Shown: positions 9,217-17,299 of the stretch, in pieces
How the letters are laid out: each line of letters opens with the position of its first letter
Numbering within the stretch: position 1 is the first letter of the stretch
Source: Phycisphaerae bacterium
GTDB taxonomy: Bacteria > Planctomycetota > Phycisphaerae > Sedimentisphaerales > Anaerohalosphaeraceae
DNA length: 62,547 nucleotides
Assembly: GCA_012729675.1 (NCBI GenBank)
Contig: JAAYCR010000096.1
Coordinates: 1 to 62,547, forward strand
Direction of reading: 5' to 3'
Position numbers and translations under genes: made by a program
The notes under the pieces: generated by a model
What the model was told of the DNA's origin: nothing
Seen by the model: only the letters and a program-made list of their open reading frames with translations
The model's database searches: none

Positions 9217-9590
9217 GGGCGAACACGCAGGTTCGCCCCTGTGTGAAAAAACGTATCACGGCCATCTTGGCCGTGCTTTTTTATCACGGGCAGGATGCCC
9301 GTGCTACGGCAATCTGCGTTCATCGGCGCAATCGGTGGTTTTGAGGTTATTAACAAGCTGAAGCCTGGACGACGAACGGTGATGGGCTAAAGCCCATCCT
9401 GCGTTATTTGGCGGGTACAGGTTACCCTGTGGCGATTTCCCATCGGTCTGCTGCGCAGAGCCGATGCCACCCATTGACGTTTTATAGCCCATCCGGCGAA
9501 GCGGAAGGATGAGGGGATGCGGGAGCGCATTATTGGTCCACGGCCTTGCGGCCGAGGCTGCAACATAACGCCTGCTGCGCAGGCTTTTTT
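9217..9590. repeat. array of small hairpins (REP-like)
   Basis: Within 374 bp at least six clear stem-loops follow each other: 9217-9238 (GGGCGAAC/GTTCGCCC), 9257-9275 (CACGGCCA/TGGCCGTG, 3-nt loop, then six T), 9285-9303 (CACGGGCA/TGCCCGTG, 3-nt loop), 9381-9398 (GATGGGCT/AGCCCATC), 9441-9466 (CATCGG..CCGATG) and 9570-9584 (GCCTGC/GCAGGC, then six T). Weaker ones lie at 9413-9427 and 9540-9556. The two with T runs could terminate transcription from the cytochrome gene. They are separate families, not one tandem repeat. Confidence 0.8.
9352..9377. repeat. 26-bp dispersed hairpin repeat, copy C
   Basis: This is a divergent copy of the AACAAGCTGAAGC repeat. It lies immediately upstream of the GATGGGCTAAAGCCCATC hairpin at 9381-9398. 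Confidence 0.65.
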
Positions 9591-9709
9591 GGATTGACGA
9601 ATGACGAGGGACGAGGGGAATTAAGAATGAAGAACTCAAAACTTCTCTCCCCTCTACTCTCTATCCTCTATCCTCTATCCTCTGACTTCCGTCTTCTGTC
9701 CCCTGTAAT

Positions 9710-9735
9710 AACAAGCTGAAGCTTGCACTGCGAAC
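9710..9735. repeat. 26-bp dispersed hairpin repeat, copy D
   Basis: It matches copy A (317-342) at nearly every position, starting AACAAGCTGAAGCTTGCAC. It ends 22 bp before the ATG of the aldo/keto reductase, so it would lie in the 5' leader of that gene. Confidence 0.75.
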
Positions 9736-9757
9736 GTAATTGACTATACTGTAGCGT

Positions 9758-10891
9758 ATGATCTATAAACCTTACGGAATGACGGGGCCGTCGGTCAGTG
9801 CGGTCGGGTTCGGCGGAATGCGGTTTGATACGACGCAGGCGGACGCGAAAAATGCCGAACTGCTGTGCTATGCGGTGGATAGGGGGATTACCTATCTGGA
9901 TACGGCGCCGGGGTACTGCGACGACCGCAGCGAGGACATCTTCGGGCGGGCGGTCAAGATGCTGGGCCGCCGCCGTGAGGATGTGTTTCTGACCACCAAG
10001 GGGATGCCGGAAAGCAGTCCCACGGCCGACAAGGCGCGTCAAGCGGTGCAGAAATCGCTCACCCGGCTCAAGACCGACTATATTGATTTTTATCACGTCT
10101 GGTGTATCCGGCGGATGGAAGAGTATGAGCTGGCGATGCGGCCCGGCGGCCAGTATGAGGGCTTGATGCAGTGCAAAGAAGAAGGGCTGATTCGCCATAT
10201 TGTCGTCTCGACCCATCTGCGCGGGCCCCAGGTCAAAACCCTGCTGGAAAAGAATGAATTCGAAGGCGTGCTGCTGGGCGTCAATATCCTCAATTTTCTG
10301 TATCGCTGGGAGGGCGTTGTGGCGGCGCATCAACAGGAGCTGGGTGTCGTCGCGATGAACCCGCTGGCCGGCGGCGTGATCCCGCAAAATGAAAAGACAC
10401 TGGCGTTTCTGGCCGACGACGGCGAAACGCCGACCGAGGCGGCCTTGCGCTTCTGTCTCAGTTGTCCGCAGATGACCGTCACGCTGCCCGGTTTTACCAC
10501 GCGCGGCCACATCGACACCGCCTGCCGCGTCGCCGACCGGGCCGAACCGTTTACCGATGCTCATATCGAGCGCATCCGGGGGCATCTGTCCAAGAATATG
10601 GACACGCTCTGCACCGGCTGCGGCTATTGCATGGGCCGCTGCCCGGTGGAGATTCCCGTCGCCGGGTATATGCAGTACTACAACGACAAGCTGCTGGGCG
10701 GCAAAACCGATGTGGAAATGGCCAAAGAACTGGACAATCAAAAGAAATTGGGCTTTCTGGTCGGCGCCCGCCCGGCCGGTGACTGCGTCGCCTGCGGCCG
10801 CTGCGAAACGGCCTGCACGCAGCACCTGGACATCGTCCGCCGCCTCAACACTCTGGCCGAATGGGAACAACAGCCTGCTTGGCGAAAATAA
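9758..10891 (+). CDS. aldo/keto reductase with C-terminal 2x[4Fe-4S] domain
   Basis: The 377-aa protein has an N-terminal aldo/keto reductase barrel with the usual catalytic residues D48, Y53 (APGYCDDR), K81 (LTTKGMPES) and H113 (DFYHVWC). After about residue 280 it has a ferredoxin-like extension with two CxxCxxCxxxC(P) clusters: CTGCGYCMGRCP and CVACGRCETAC. This is a recognised family of predicted iron-sulfur oxidoreductases in anaerobes. The substrate is unknown; electron transfer between ferredoxin-type clusters and a nicotinamide-linked carbonyl site is the family inference. The ribosome binding site is weak. A fragment of a second, related gene survives at 31297-31399. Confidence 0.9.
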   Translation: MIYKPYGMTGPSVSAVGFGGMRFDTTQADAKNAELLCYAVDRGITYLDTAPGYCDDRSEDIFGRAVKMLGRRREDVFLTTKGMPESSPTADKARQAVQKSLTRLKTDYIDFYHVWCIRRMEEYELAMRPGGQYEGLMQCKEEGLIRHIVVSTHLRGPQVKTLLEKNEFEGVLLGVNILNFLYRWEGVVAAHQQELGVVAMNPLAGGVIPQNEKTLAFLADDGETPTEAALRFCLSCPQMTVTLPGFTTRGHIDTACRVADRAEPFTDAHIERIRGHLSKNMDTLCTGCGYCMGRCPVEIPVAGYMQYYNDKLLGGKTDVEMAKELDNQKKLGFLVGARPAGDCVACGRCETACTQHLDIVRRLNTLAEWEQQPAWRK

Positions 10892-10960
10892 ACCGATGGT
10901 CCGTATCCGGCGATTTCAAAGAACTGCTCGTATTGTTAAACGCAAAGAAGATTGAAGAAG

Positions 10961-11419
10961 ATGAAATGGCCTGACATCGCTGCGTTCGTGGTTGCCCACA
11001 CAGTTGCGGCAGGCACCTACCTTGTGCTGTTCCTCGTTGTTCCAGTCCTTTTAGGCCTCGTCGCGGTCACCTTGCTGCTGATCGGAGGCATCATCACGGG
11101 CGACATGGGCGGCCCCCTTTTCCTGCCCGGAGTGTTCTTCCTTGGGTTGACCTACGCCGGCTGCGTTGCCGCATTCGGAGTACTCCTCTTCTTTCTCACA
11201 GGCGGTATTCAACTGCTCCGCCGTCGTGTCAGAGTCTCTGTCTGGGTCCCTGTTGTGGTGGTTTTTCCTGTTGTATTCACGTTCCTTGTCATGACTCGAT
11301 TTGGAGGAGTCTTACTCAGTTTGGCCGTGTCCGCAGGCTTTGTGACTTACTGGCTTGCGTTTTCCGGATCAGATGCCGTTCTAAAGTGGGCCAGGAGTGG
11401 GAATATGTATTCCTTTTAA
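10961..11419 (+). CDS. small integral membrane protein of unknown function
   Basis: The predicted protein is 152 aa, almost entirely hydrophobic, with about four membrane segments (AAGTYLVLFLVVPVLLGLVA, the GPLFLPGVFFLGLTYAG region, VWVPVVVVFPVVFTFLVM, and a last one near the C-terminus). The ATG at 10961 was chosen because AGAAG precedes it; a TTG nine bases upstream is the alternative. No family was recognised and no conserved polar motif stands out. It follows the aldo/keto reductase by about 70 bp on the same strand and may share its transcript. Confidence 0.6.
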   Translation: MKWPDIAAFVVAHTVAAGTYLVLFLVVPVLLGLVAVTLLLIGGIITGDMGGPLFLPGVFFLGLTYAGCVAAFGVLLFFLTGGIQLLRRRVRVSVWVPVVVVFPVVFTFLVMTRFGGVLLSLAVSAGFVTYWLAFSGSDAVLKWARSGNMYSF

Positions 11420-11480
11420 ACAAAATGAATACCTTTATGGGTGGTGCCTCTATTAATTATAAATCGTCATTCGTCAACCA

Positions 11481-12035
11481 TTACCCTCCTGCGAAAGAAC
11501 CTGTTTTATCTTGCATTATCCCCGAGCCGCACCCCATACAGAAACATTCTCCTTTAGGGGCTTTAGCAATGAAATGACCTGTCATATTAATAATTTCAAT
11601 GTCACCGTGGGTGCTGACAATATTAATATTTGCGCTGCTGGGAAGCATAACAGCATAGCGGATGCTCAACTGATGTTTTTTGTTATCCCAATCGTCCGGT
11701 CTGGATACTTCCACGGAATAGTTCTCACCATCCTGAACAAGTTCCAGTTGCAGTTGTTCCTTGGCTAGTGTGCAGGCTTCGGCAAGCGTAGGTGCCGAGA
11801 CCCACAAGAAAGCCCGAACATCACATGTTTCATATCCCTCTACACCTACAATCGTAATTGATTGATCTGAGATCAATGAAAAGTTCATTCCCTCCGACAT
11901 GGGAATACTAATCTTTTGTGAGTGAATGCCGGAATAGCATTGGCAACCGGACATCAACAGAAAGCAAATGACAAAACCTATCGGAAGTAATAATCTCTTC
12001 AGCCGACATTTCCCATTGAAGCTTTCACAAAACAT
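11481..12035 (-). CDS. lipoprotein, DUF4097-like N-terminal part, probably truncated
   Basis: The 184-aa protein has a lipoprotein signal (LLLPIGFVICFLLMSGC, lipobox LMSGC) and then beta-strand segments ending with STHGDIEIINMTG. That phrase is typical of DUF4097 adhesin-like beta-helix proteins, where it normally starts a long series of similar turns. Here the frame stops only about 30 residues later, so the protein looks C-terminally truncated. The start at 12035 has AAAGGG eight bases upstream; a longer frame to 12092 would include a duplicated FNGKC segment caused by a 16-bp direct repeat (12004-12019 and 12061-12076). The cell location is probably membrane-anchored. Confidence 0.55.
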   Translation of the reverse strand: MFCESFNGKCRLKRLLLPIGFVICFLLMSGCQCYSGIHSQKISIPMSEGMNFSLISDQSITIVGVEGYETCDVRAFLWVSAPTLAEACTLAKEQLQLELVQDGENYSVEVSRPDDWDNKKHQLSIRYAVMLPSSANINIVSTHGDIEIINMTGHFIAKAPKGECFCMGCGSGIMQDKTGSFAGG

Positions 12036-12134
12036 TATACTACCCTTTCCGATTCTGAACTGACATTTCCCATTGAAACGATCAAAAAGCACGATTTTCT
12101 CCTAACAACATCAACAATTCTACAAAATTCGCTA

Positions 12135-12493
12135 TCACTGGGTCAAGAAAAAACCCATTCCATGCCCGGTTTTCCTCAAAATCCTGTAAATATACGGTTC
12201 GGGTTTCAAATTTTTATCCAGCAGGACTTCGGTAACGGCGTCGATCATCGGCGGCGGGCCGCAGAGGAAGGCCTGATGCCCCCGCAGGTCGTCGGGCAGG
12301 TATTTGTCCACGCTAAATCCGGTTTCGCCGTCCCATGGCTCGTTGTCTTTCATCTCGGAGAGGGCATTAATGACCTTGAAATGCGGATGCTTGGTTGACA
12401 GTTCCTGAAACATCTCCGGATAAAAGACATCGTCGGTGGAACGGCAGCCGAAGAACAGCCAAACAGTGATGTCTTTCGGGACAAAGCCTTCAA
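12135..12493 (-). pseudogene. C-terminal fragment of a ferredoxin-reductase-type (NqrF-like) oxidoreductase
   Basis: The minus strand reads YLIEGFVPKDITVWLFFGCR then STDDVFYPEMFQEL, followed by HFKVINALSE and the NAD-binding signature FLCGPPPMIDAVTEVL. These match the nicotinamide-binding end of FNR-family reductases such as NqrF. The frame opens immediately after the TGA of the upstream SdpI-like gene and has no usable start before the conserved sequence. The FAD-binding and 2Fe-2S parts are missing. It is best read as the leftover 3' end of a larger gene. An internal ATG could give a 92-aa product, but that would lack half of the domain. Confidence 0.75.
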
Positions 12494-13159
12494 TCAGATA
12501 TCAGCTTTTAATGCGTTCTGTTTTTGTTCACGGCGATAAAATATATAGGACAAAATGATCAGAAGAACGGTGATCGACAACACCGGGGCCAGAACGAAGA
12601 CGATTGCATAATCATTCCATAGGGCCCCTAACAACACGATACAGGCGGCAGATTTGAATAACAGTTCGCCCCAGTGGTGTGTTTGCATCCAGACCTGTTT
12701 GCTGCTGAGCGTCCACGGGGTTCGGATTCCGATGGCCCAGTTGGGGCGTAATTTGCCCATCAACGAACCCAGTCCGAAGATAAGCACCGCTATCATCACC
12801 GGCACCAGCACGTTGATACGGACTTGAAAGCCCAGATTCCAACTGATGATGTGCGCCTGAACAACAAACAGAAAACCGAGAAAATACAGAATAGCCGTGT
12901 TATAAATCCCGCGAAACGTTTCGATGTTGCGTTTGAGTGGATCGATCTGTGCCAGCACAAGCAGCAATGACACAATTGCCAGAGCAATCATCGGCAGCAT
13001 CAGCAGTCCCGCTGTTTTGGACGTATAGCCGTCCACCTGTCCCTGAGCGTTCCAGTGCGTGGCCAGGCGGTCGGGCAGGCGGGGATAGAAAAACAGGCTT
13101 AAGCAGAACATTCCGAGCACACACAAAAATATCAGCCACGTTGAGTAGTGTACTTTCAT
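12494..13159 (-). CDS. SdpI/DUF1648 family membrane protein
   Basis: The 221-aa protein has about six membrane segments. Near the N-terminus is the DUF1648 phrase LPDRLATHWNAQGQVDGYTS, and in the middle the SdpI phrase RPNWAIGIRTPWTLSSKQVW with TH two residues later. SdpI in Bacillus is an immunity and signalling protein against the SdpC toxin; in most genomes the family role is unknown. Its ATG overlaps the TGA of the upstream HAAS protein (ATGA), so the two are translationally coupled. No toxin-like gene was seen next to it. Confidence 0.8.
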   Translation of the reverse strand: MKVHYSTWLIFLCVLGMFCLSLFFYPRLPDRLATHWNAQGQVDGYTSKTAGLLMLPMIALAIVSLLLVLAQIDPLKRNIETFRGIYNTAILYFLGFLFVVQAHIISWNLGFQVRINVLVPVMIAVLIFGLGSLMGKLRPNWAIGIRTPWTLSSKQVWMQTHHWGELLFKSAACIVLLGALWNDYAIVFVLAPVLSITVLLIILSYIFYRREQKQNALKADI

Positions 13160-13875
13160 TGGACAACCTCCTTAATCAAAACATAATAGAACGGCGACTG
13201 ATGACGCAGCAAGACGTCTCCGCTGTGCCATTCAAAGAACAGATAATGCTGTCCGTCAATGGATCGAATTTCATATTTGGCATGACTGTTGTTCTCGGGG
13301 TGAAAGATGTCGCCCTGCGTCCATTTCCACGGCCCGGAGGTCGTGCCGTCCGGATAAAAAGTCAACTGTTTCAGACCCAATTCGTCTGTCCATGCCGTAT
13401 TTCCCGGGTCAAAGGCATCGGGGTTTTCTACAATATCAACCGATTTCCAATTGCCCACAAGCACTGCATCCGTCCGGAACGCCGTGTGTTCCGCATGGGA
13501 CGGCTCCAGATACGCTCCGGTTGACAGTATCCAGGCAGCGACTCCGATCAGCAGGACGACAAATGCGACATCAATCAGACGATTCAGGCAGAGCCAGGAG
13601 GACGATACCGGCGGCGTATCGCAGGAGTGAAGATTGCGGTGTTCCATGCTGAGCAATTCGGCGTAATCGTGTGCCGGCCCCATATCCTGTATAATCGCAC
13701 CAAAGCGCTCGGGGGTTTGCTGATTTGGCCCAAGCTCGCTGCGTCGCTGATCCAGATGGGCTTCGACATCCCGCATGATGTTGGTCCGGAGGGCGTCATC
13801 GACGGAATCCAGCGTCTCAGCGATCTGGGCGAGATACTGATTCTTGATTGTATTCCATGTATTTGATGGATTCAT
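13156..13875 (-). CDS. HAAS-domain membrane protein with BlaR1-type C-terminal beta domain
   Basis: The N-terminal 75 residues resemble the HAAS/DUF1700 helical domain (RDVEAHLDQRRSEL, TPERFGAIIQDMG). A single membrane segment lies near residue 110 (DVAFVVLLIGVAAWIL). The exported C-terminal part contains GNWKSVDIVENPDAFDP, LKQLTFYPDG, WTQGDIF, YEIRSIDGQHYLFFEWHSGD and YYVLIKE, which match a domain found at the end of BlaR1-like sensor proteins. HAAS proteins usually sit in operons with a PadR regulator and SdpI-like proteins. Here the SdpI partner is present and only a 21-codon frame lies where PadR would be expected. The sensing function is inferred. Confidence 0.7.
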   Translation of the reverse strand: MNPSNTWNTIKNQYLAQIAETLDSVDDALRTNIMRDVEAHLDQRRSELGPNQQTPERFGAIIQDMGPAHDYAELLSMEHRNLHSCDTPPVSSSWLCLNRLIDVAFVVLLIGVAAWILSTGAYLEPSHAEHTAFRTDAVLVGNWKSVDIVENPDAFDPGNTAWTDELGLKQLTFYPDGTTSGPWKWTQGDIFHPENNSHAKYEIRSIDGQHYLFFEWHSGDVLLRHQSPFYYVLIKEVVQ

Positions 13876-13937
13876 GATTCTTCTCCTCGGCGGATATCCC
13901 GGATTCCGACAATCAACTCATCCCAGCGCTCATTCAT
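13872..13937 (-). CDS. 21-codon upstream frame, coupled to the HAAS gene (possible PadR tail or leader)
   Basis: The frame begins with an ATG at 13935-13937, reads NERWDELIVGIRDIRRG, and its stop overlaps the ATG of the HAAS gene as ATGA. The AGGAG that serves the HAAS start lies inside it. The same frame stays open upstream to a TAA near 13984, without a start. The W..L...I..I pattern could be the tail of a PadR regulator, but this is a guess from length and context. It could equally be a leader peptide that couples translation. Confidence 0.3.
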   Translation of the reverse strand: MNERWDELIVGIRDIRRGEES

Positions 13938-14668
<731 letters not shown>

Positions 14669-15373
14669 ATGACAGAATACGGAAAAATGGGCGAAGAGAC
14701 GTGGCGTGTGTTTCGGATTATGGCCGAGTTTGTGGAGGGCTTTGACGAGCTTTCGAATATCGGGCCGGCGGTGTCGATTTTCGGGTCGGCGCGGGAGCCG
14801 GCGGGGTCGCCGTACTATAACCTGACGGTTGAGACGGCCAAGGCGGTCGGCAAGGCGGGCTTTTCAGTCATTACCGGCGGCGGCGGCGGGCTGATGGAAG
14901 CGGCCAACAAAGGCGCCCGCGAGGCGGGGGTTCGGAGCGTCGGGCTGAATATCGAGCTGCCGCACGAGCAAAAGCCCAACACCTATCAGAATTTGTCGCT
15001 GAATTTTCGCTACTTTTTCTGCCGTAAGGTGATGTTCTTGAAGTATGCGCACGGTTTTGTGGTGATGCCGGGCGGGTTCGGCACGATGGACGAGTTTTTT
15101 GAGTCGCTAGTGCTGATCCAGACCCTCAAACAGGCGTATTTCCCGGTGGTGTGCATGGGAACAACGTTCTGGGGCGGGCTGATCGATTGGATCCGCGAGC
15201 AGATGCTCCGGGACAATCAATATATTAATCCGGAGGATATGAATGTGTTTTCTGTGACCGACGACCCGGACGAAGTGGCGCAGATCTTTGTGGATTTTGA
15301 AAAGAAAAACGGCAAAGGCGGACTGAGAGAGCCGCGCGGAATTCGCAAACCGGTTAACGGAACGCAGCAATAA
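14669..15373 (+). CDS. LOG-family protein (TIGR00730, nucleotide 5'-monophosphate phosphoribohydrolase)
   Basis: The 234-aa Rossmann-fold protein has the LOG signatures GGGGGLMEAANKGA and PGGFGTMDEFFE, plus SIFGSAREP near the start. Family members cleave nucleoside 5'-monophosphates (AMP or cytokinin ribotides) to the base and ribose 5-phosphate. In bacteria the physiological role is mostly nucleotide turnover. The ATG at 14669 has GGAG seven bases upstream; an earlier in-frame ATG at 14642 lacks a site. The following gene starts 3 bp after this stop, so the two are one operon. The C-terminal tail is charged. Confidence 0.88.
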   Translation: MTEYGKMGEETWRVFRIMAEFVEGFDELSNIGPAVSIFGSAREPAGSPYYNLTVETAKAVGKAGFSVITGGGGGLMEAANKGAREAGVRSVGLNIELPHEQKPNTYQNLSLNFRYFFCRKVMFLKYAHGFVVMPGGFGTMDEFFESLVLIQTLKQAYFPVVCMGTTFWGGLIDWIREQMLRDNQYINPEDMNVFSVTDDPDEVAQIFVDFEKKNGKGGLREPRGIRKPVNGTQQ

Positions 15374-15375
15374 CG

Positions 15376-16053
15376 ATGAAAACATTAACGGTCATCAAGA
15401 ATGTGATTGTGCTGGCGGTGGTCGCCTTGGCTGCCGGCGGTGGGTATCTGATGTGGCAGCAGTTGACAGTCAATGAGACGGTCGAGCGGCTGCTGGTCGA
15501 GAACACGACGCTGCGTGAAGCGATTACGAACCTGACGACCGAGACGCAGATCGGCTACGCAAAGGTAACGGGGCAGGAGATACGCGACGACGTACTTTAT
15601 ACGCGTATTCTGTTTGTTGAGACCGATCCGCAGGATATGACGCAGCGGGTCTTGCAGAAAGAGTATGAGATCGAAGGCGATATGGCGCATTTTGATGCCC
15701 TGATCGTGAAATTTACCGAGCCGATGGTCATGGATGGGGGTGAGCGGGCGATGTATCTGTGGCGGCGGGTCTATGGTGAAAAGATGCGGCCGGAAGACGG
15801 GTTTGCCATCCAGACGCCTTTTGACGAACCCCAGCGCTACGCCGCCATCGGCCAAAAACTCTCGCTGGCCGAGCGGGACCAGTTTTGGAATGAGATTTGG
15901 GACCTGTCCAACGACCCCAAAAAACTCGAAAGCCAGGGCATCCACGCCATCTTCGGCAATGTCGTCTATAAACGCCTCCGCCCCGGTCTGATCTACGTTT
16001 TCAAGATCAACGCCACCGGCGGCATTTATCCCGAAATGGTACCGGAACTGTAA
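15376..16053 (+). CDS. membrane-anchored protein of unknown function with short coiled coil
   Basis: The 225-aa protein has one N-terminal membrane segment (VIVLAVVALAAGGGYLMW), then a short coiled coil (VERLLVENTTLREAITNL), then a soluble alpha/beta region with KVTGQEIRDDVLYTRILFVE, EGDMAHFDALIVKFTEP and VYKRLRPGLIYVFKINATG. The order suggests an exported domain held at the inner membrane. I do not recognise the family. It starts 3 bp after the LOG gene, indicating a shared transcript, but this does not point to a function. Confidence 0.75.
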   Translation: MKTLTVIKNVIVLAVVALAAGGGYLMWQQLTVNETVERLLVENTTLREAITNLTTETQIGYAKVTGQEIRDDVLYTRILFVETDPQDMTQRVLQKEYEIEGDMAHFDALIVKFTEPMVMDGGERAMYLWRRVYGEKMRPEDGFAIQTPFDEPQRYAAIGQKLSLAERDQFWNEIWDLSNDPKKLESQGIHAIFGNVVYKRLRPGLIYVFKINATGGIYPEMVPEL

Positions 16054-16081
16054 TTAGGGAAATTCAAAATTCGATGTTTGT

Positions 16082-16139
16082 AGTTCACACTTTAGTGTGT
16101 TGTGCACCAAAAAAACAAGCTAAAGCTTGAACCACGAAC
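16082..16139. repeat. hairpin plus 26-bp dispersed repeat, copy E, between convergent genes
   Basis: 16083-16102 holds the hairpin TTCACACTTTAGTGTGTTG. 16114-16139 is a copy of the AACAAGCTGAAGC repeat with one change in the core (AAGCTaAAGCTT). Both lie between the convergent ends of the unknown membrane gene and dapF and may end transcription from either side. Confidence 0.65.
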
Positions 16140-16157
16140 GCCGTTTTCACACACATA

Positions 16158-17033
16158 TTATTCCCGCCAGTGGCCGGTGAAGACTTCGGTGGCCGGGCCG
16201 GTCATATAGACGCAGTTGTCCTGCTGGCACCAGTTCAGTTGAAGGTCGCCGCCGGGCAGGTGGGCGGTGACGAGGCGTCGGCACTTGGCGGTCAGGACGC
16301 CGGCGACGGCGCAGGCACAGGCGCCGGTGCCGCAGGCCAGCGTGATGCCGCTGCCGCGTTCCCAGGTTATCATCGTGAAGTCGTCCGGGCTGTCGGCCTT
16401 GACGAAGTGGACGTTGACGCGCTCGGGAAACAGCTCGTGGCGTTCGATGATGGGGCCAAGTCGCGGCAGGTCGATGCTATCGAGATGTTCACAGAAAAAG
16501 ACGGCGTGCGGGTTGCCCATCGATACGCAGGTCATGGACAGTTCCTGATCGTCGATGGGCAGCGGCAGGTTGACGACGGTGGGGGTGTCGGCAGCGACGG
16601 GGATTTGGGCGGCGTCGAGGATGGGCTGACCCATATTGACGCAGACGCGGCTGACCCGGCCGTCCGGCCCGATTTCCAGCCCGACGGTGAGAATGCCCCG
16701 GCCGGTTTCGATGCGCAACGAGGCGGGGAAGGTTCCCTGGCCGGGCAGCGAAAATTCGGTGTCGGTGCGGGCTAAGTTGTGGTCATAGACGTACTTGGCG
16801 ACGCAGCGGATGCCGTTGCCGCACATCTGGGCCTCGGAGCCATCGGCGTTGAACATCCGCATCCGGGCGTCGGCGATCTCGGACGGCTCAATCAGAATCA
16901 ACCCGTCGGAGCCGACGCCGAAGTGCCGGTCGCTGATGCGTACAGCCAGCCCGGCCGGATCGGCGACACCCTGCGAAAAGCAATCGACATACACATAATC
17001 GTTGCCCAGCCCGTGCATTTTGGTAAACTGCAT
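16158..17033 (-). CDS. dapF: diaminopimelate epimerase
   Basis: DapF interconverts LL- and meso-diaminopimelate in lysine and peptidoglycan synthesis. The 291-aa product has the two catalytic cysteine motifs, [15 protein letters not shown] near residue 70 and [13 protein letters not shown] near residue 235, and the starting phrase [17 protein letters not shown]. The ATG at 17033 is preferred over an in-frame GTG at 17042 because AAGGTGA sits five bases before it. Length is normal for the family (about 275-290). It stands alone on the minus strand. Presence of dapF indicates a diaminopimelate cell wall or lysine pathway, as now expected for planctomycetes. Confidence 0.96.
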   Translation of the reverse strand: MQFTKMHGLGNDYVYVDCFSQGVADPAGLAVRISDRHFGVGSDGLILIEPSEIADARMRMFNADGSEAQMCGNGIRCVAKYVYDHNLARTDTEFSLPGQGTFPASLRIETGRGILTVGLEIGPDGRVSRVCVNMGQPILDAAQIPVAADTPTVVNLPLPIDDQELSMTCVSMGNPHAVFFCEHLDSIDLPRLGPIIERHELFPERVNVHFVKADSPDDFTMITWERGSGITLACGTGACACAVAGVLTAKCRRLVTAHLPGGDLQLNWCQQDNCVYMTGPATEVFTGHWRE

Positions 17034-17299
17034 AAAATTCACCTTAAATAATAGAAGTCAAATAATCTCCTGCAAGTATAGCCGCTGTTGCCCTCCAAGG
17101 CAAGCAGCAGTCCGGGACGAAAGTCAGGATAAGCTTCCTCCAGAACGCCGCAAGTCTTTTCGCTGGTTTTCCGTTGCTCCTCAAACCGGCGTCTGGTATA
17201 AGAAGCATTCAGCACGTGGTCAACGCAGCTCATGGGCGGGGCGACGATCCCTGTGGGGTAATGTAACGTCAATATTCAGAATTATTTAGGAGTCAACGC

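Larger units (their letters stand above)
8892..9757. other. 866-bp gene-free interval made of short repeats
   Basis: No credible gene is present between the cytochrome and the aldo/keto reductase. 9018-9060 is a CAATCGT-type tandem stretch. 9217-9590 is an array of hairpins (separate entry). 9310-9342 is a repeat ending in CGCAATCGGTGGTT, related to stretches near 14160 and 55470. 9650-9705 is a pyrimidine-rich tandem of CTATCCT/TCTGTC units. Two 26-bp dispersed repeats are included. Confidence 0.7.

Noticed and set aside
9120-9356. 78-codon minus-strand frame containing STGILPVIKKHGQDGR
   Set aside because: The phrase comes from translating the CACGGGCA/TGCCCGTG hairpins; such peptides recur as false annotations in repeat-rich genomes.
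17039-17272. 77-codon frame upstream of dapF on the minus strand
   Set aside because: No family resemblance and no clear ribosome binding site, and it overlaps the dapF start region and probable promoter of the GH43 gene.
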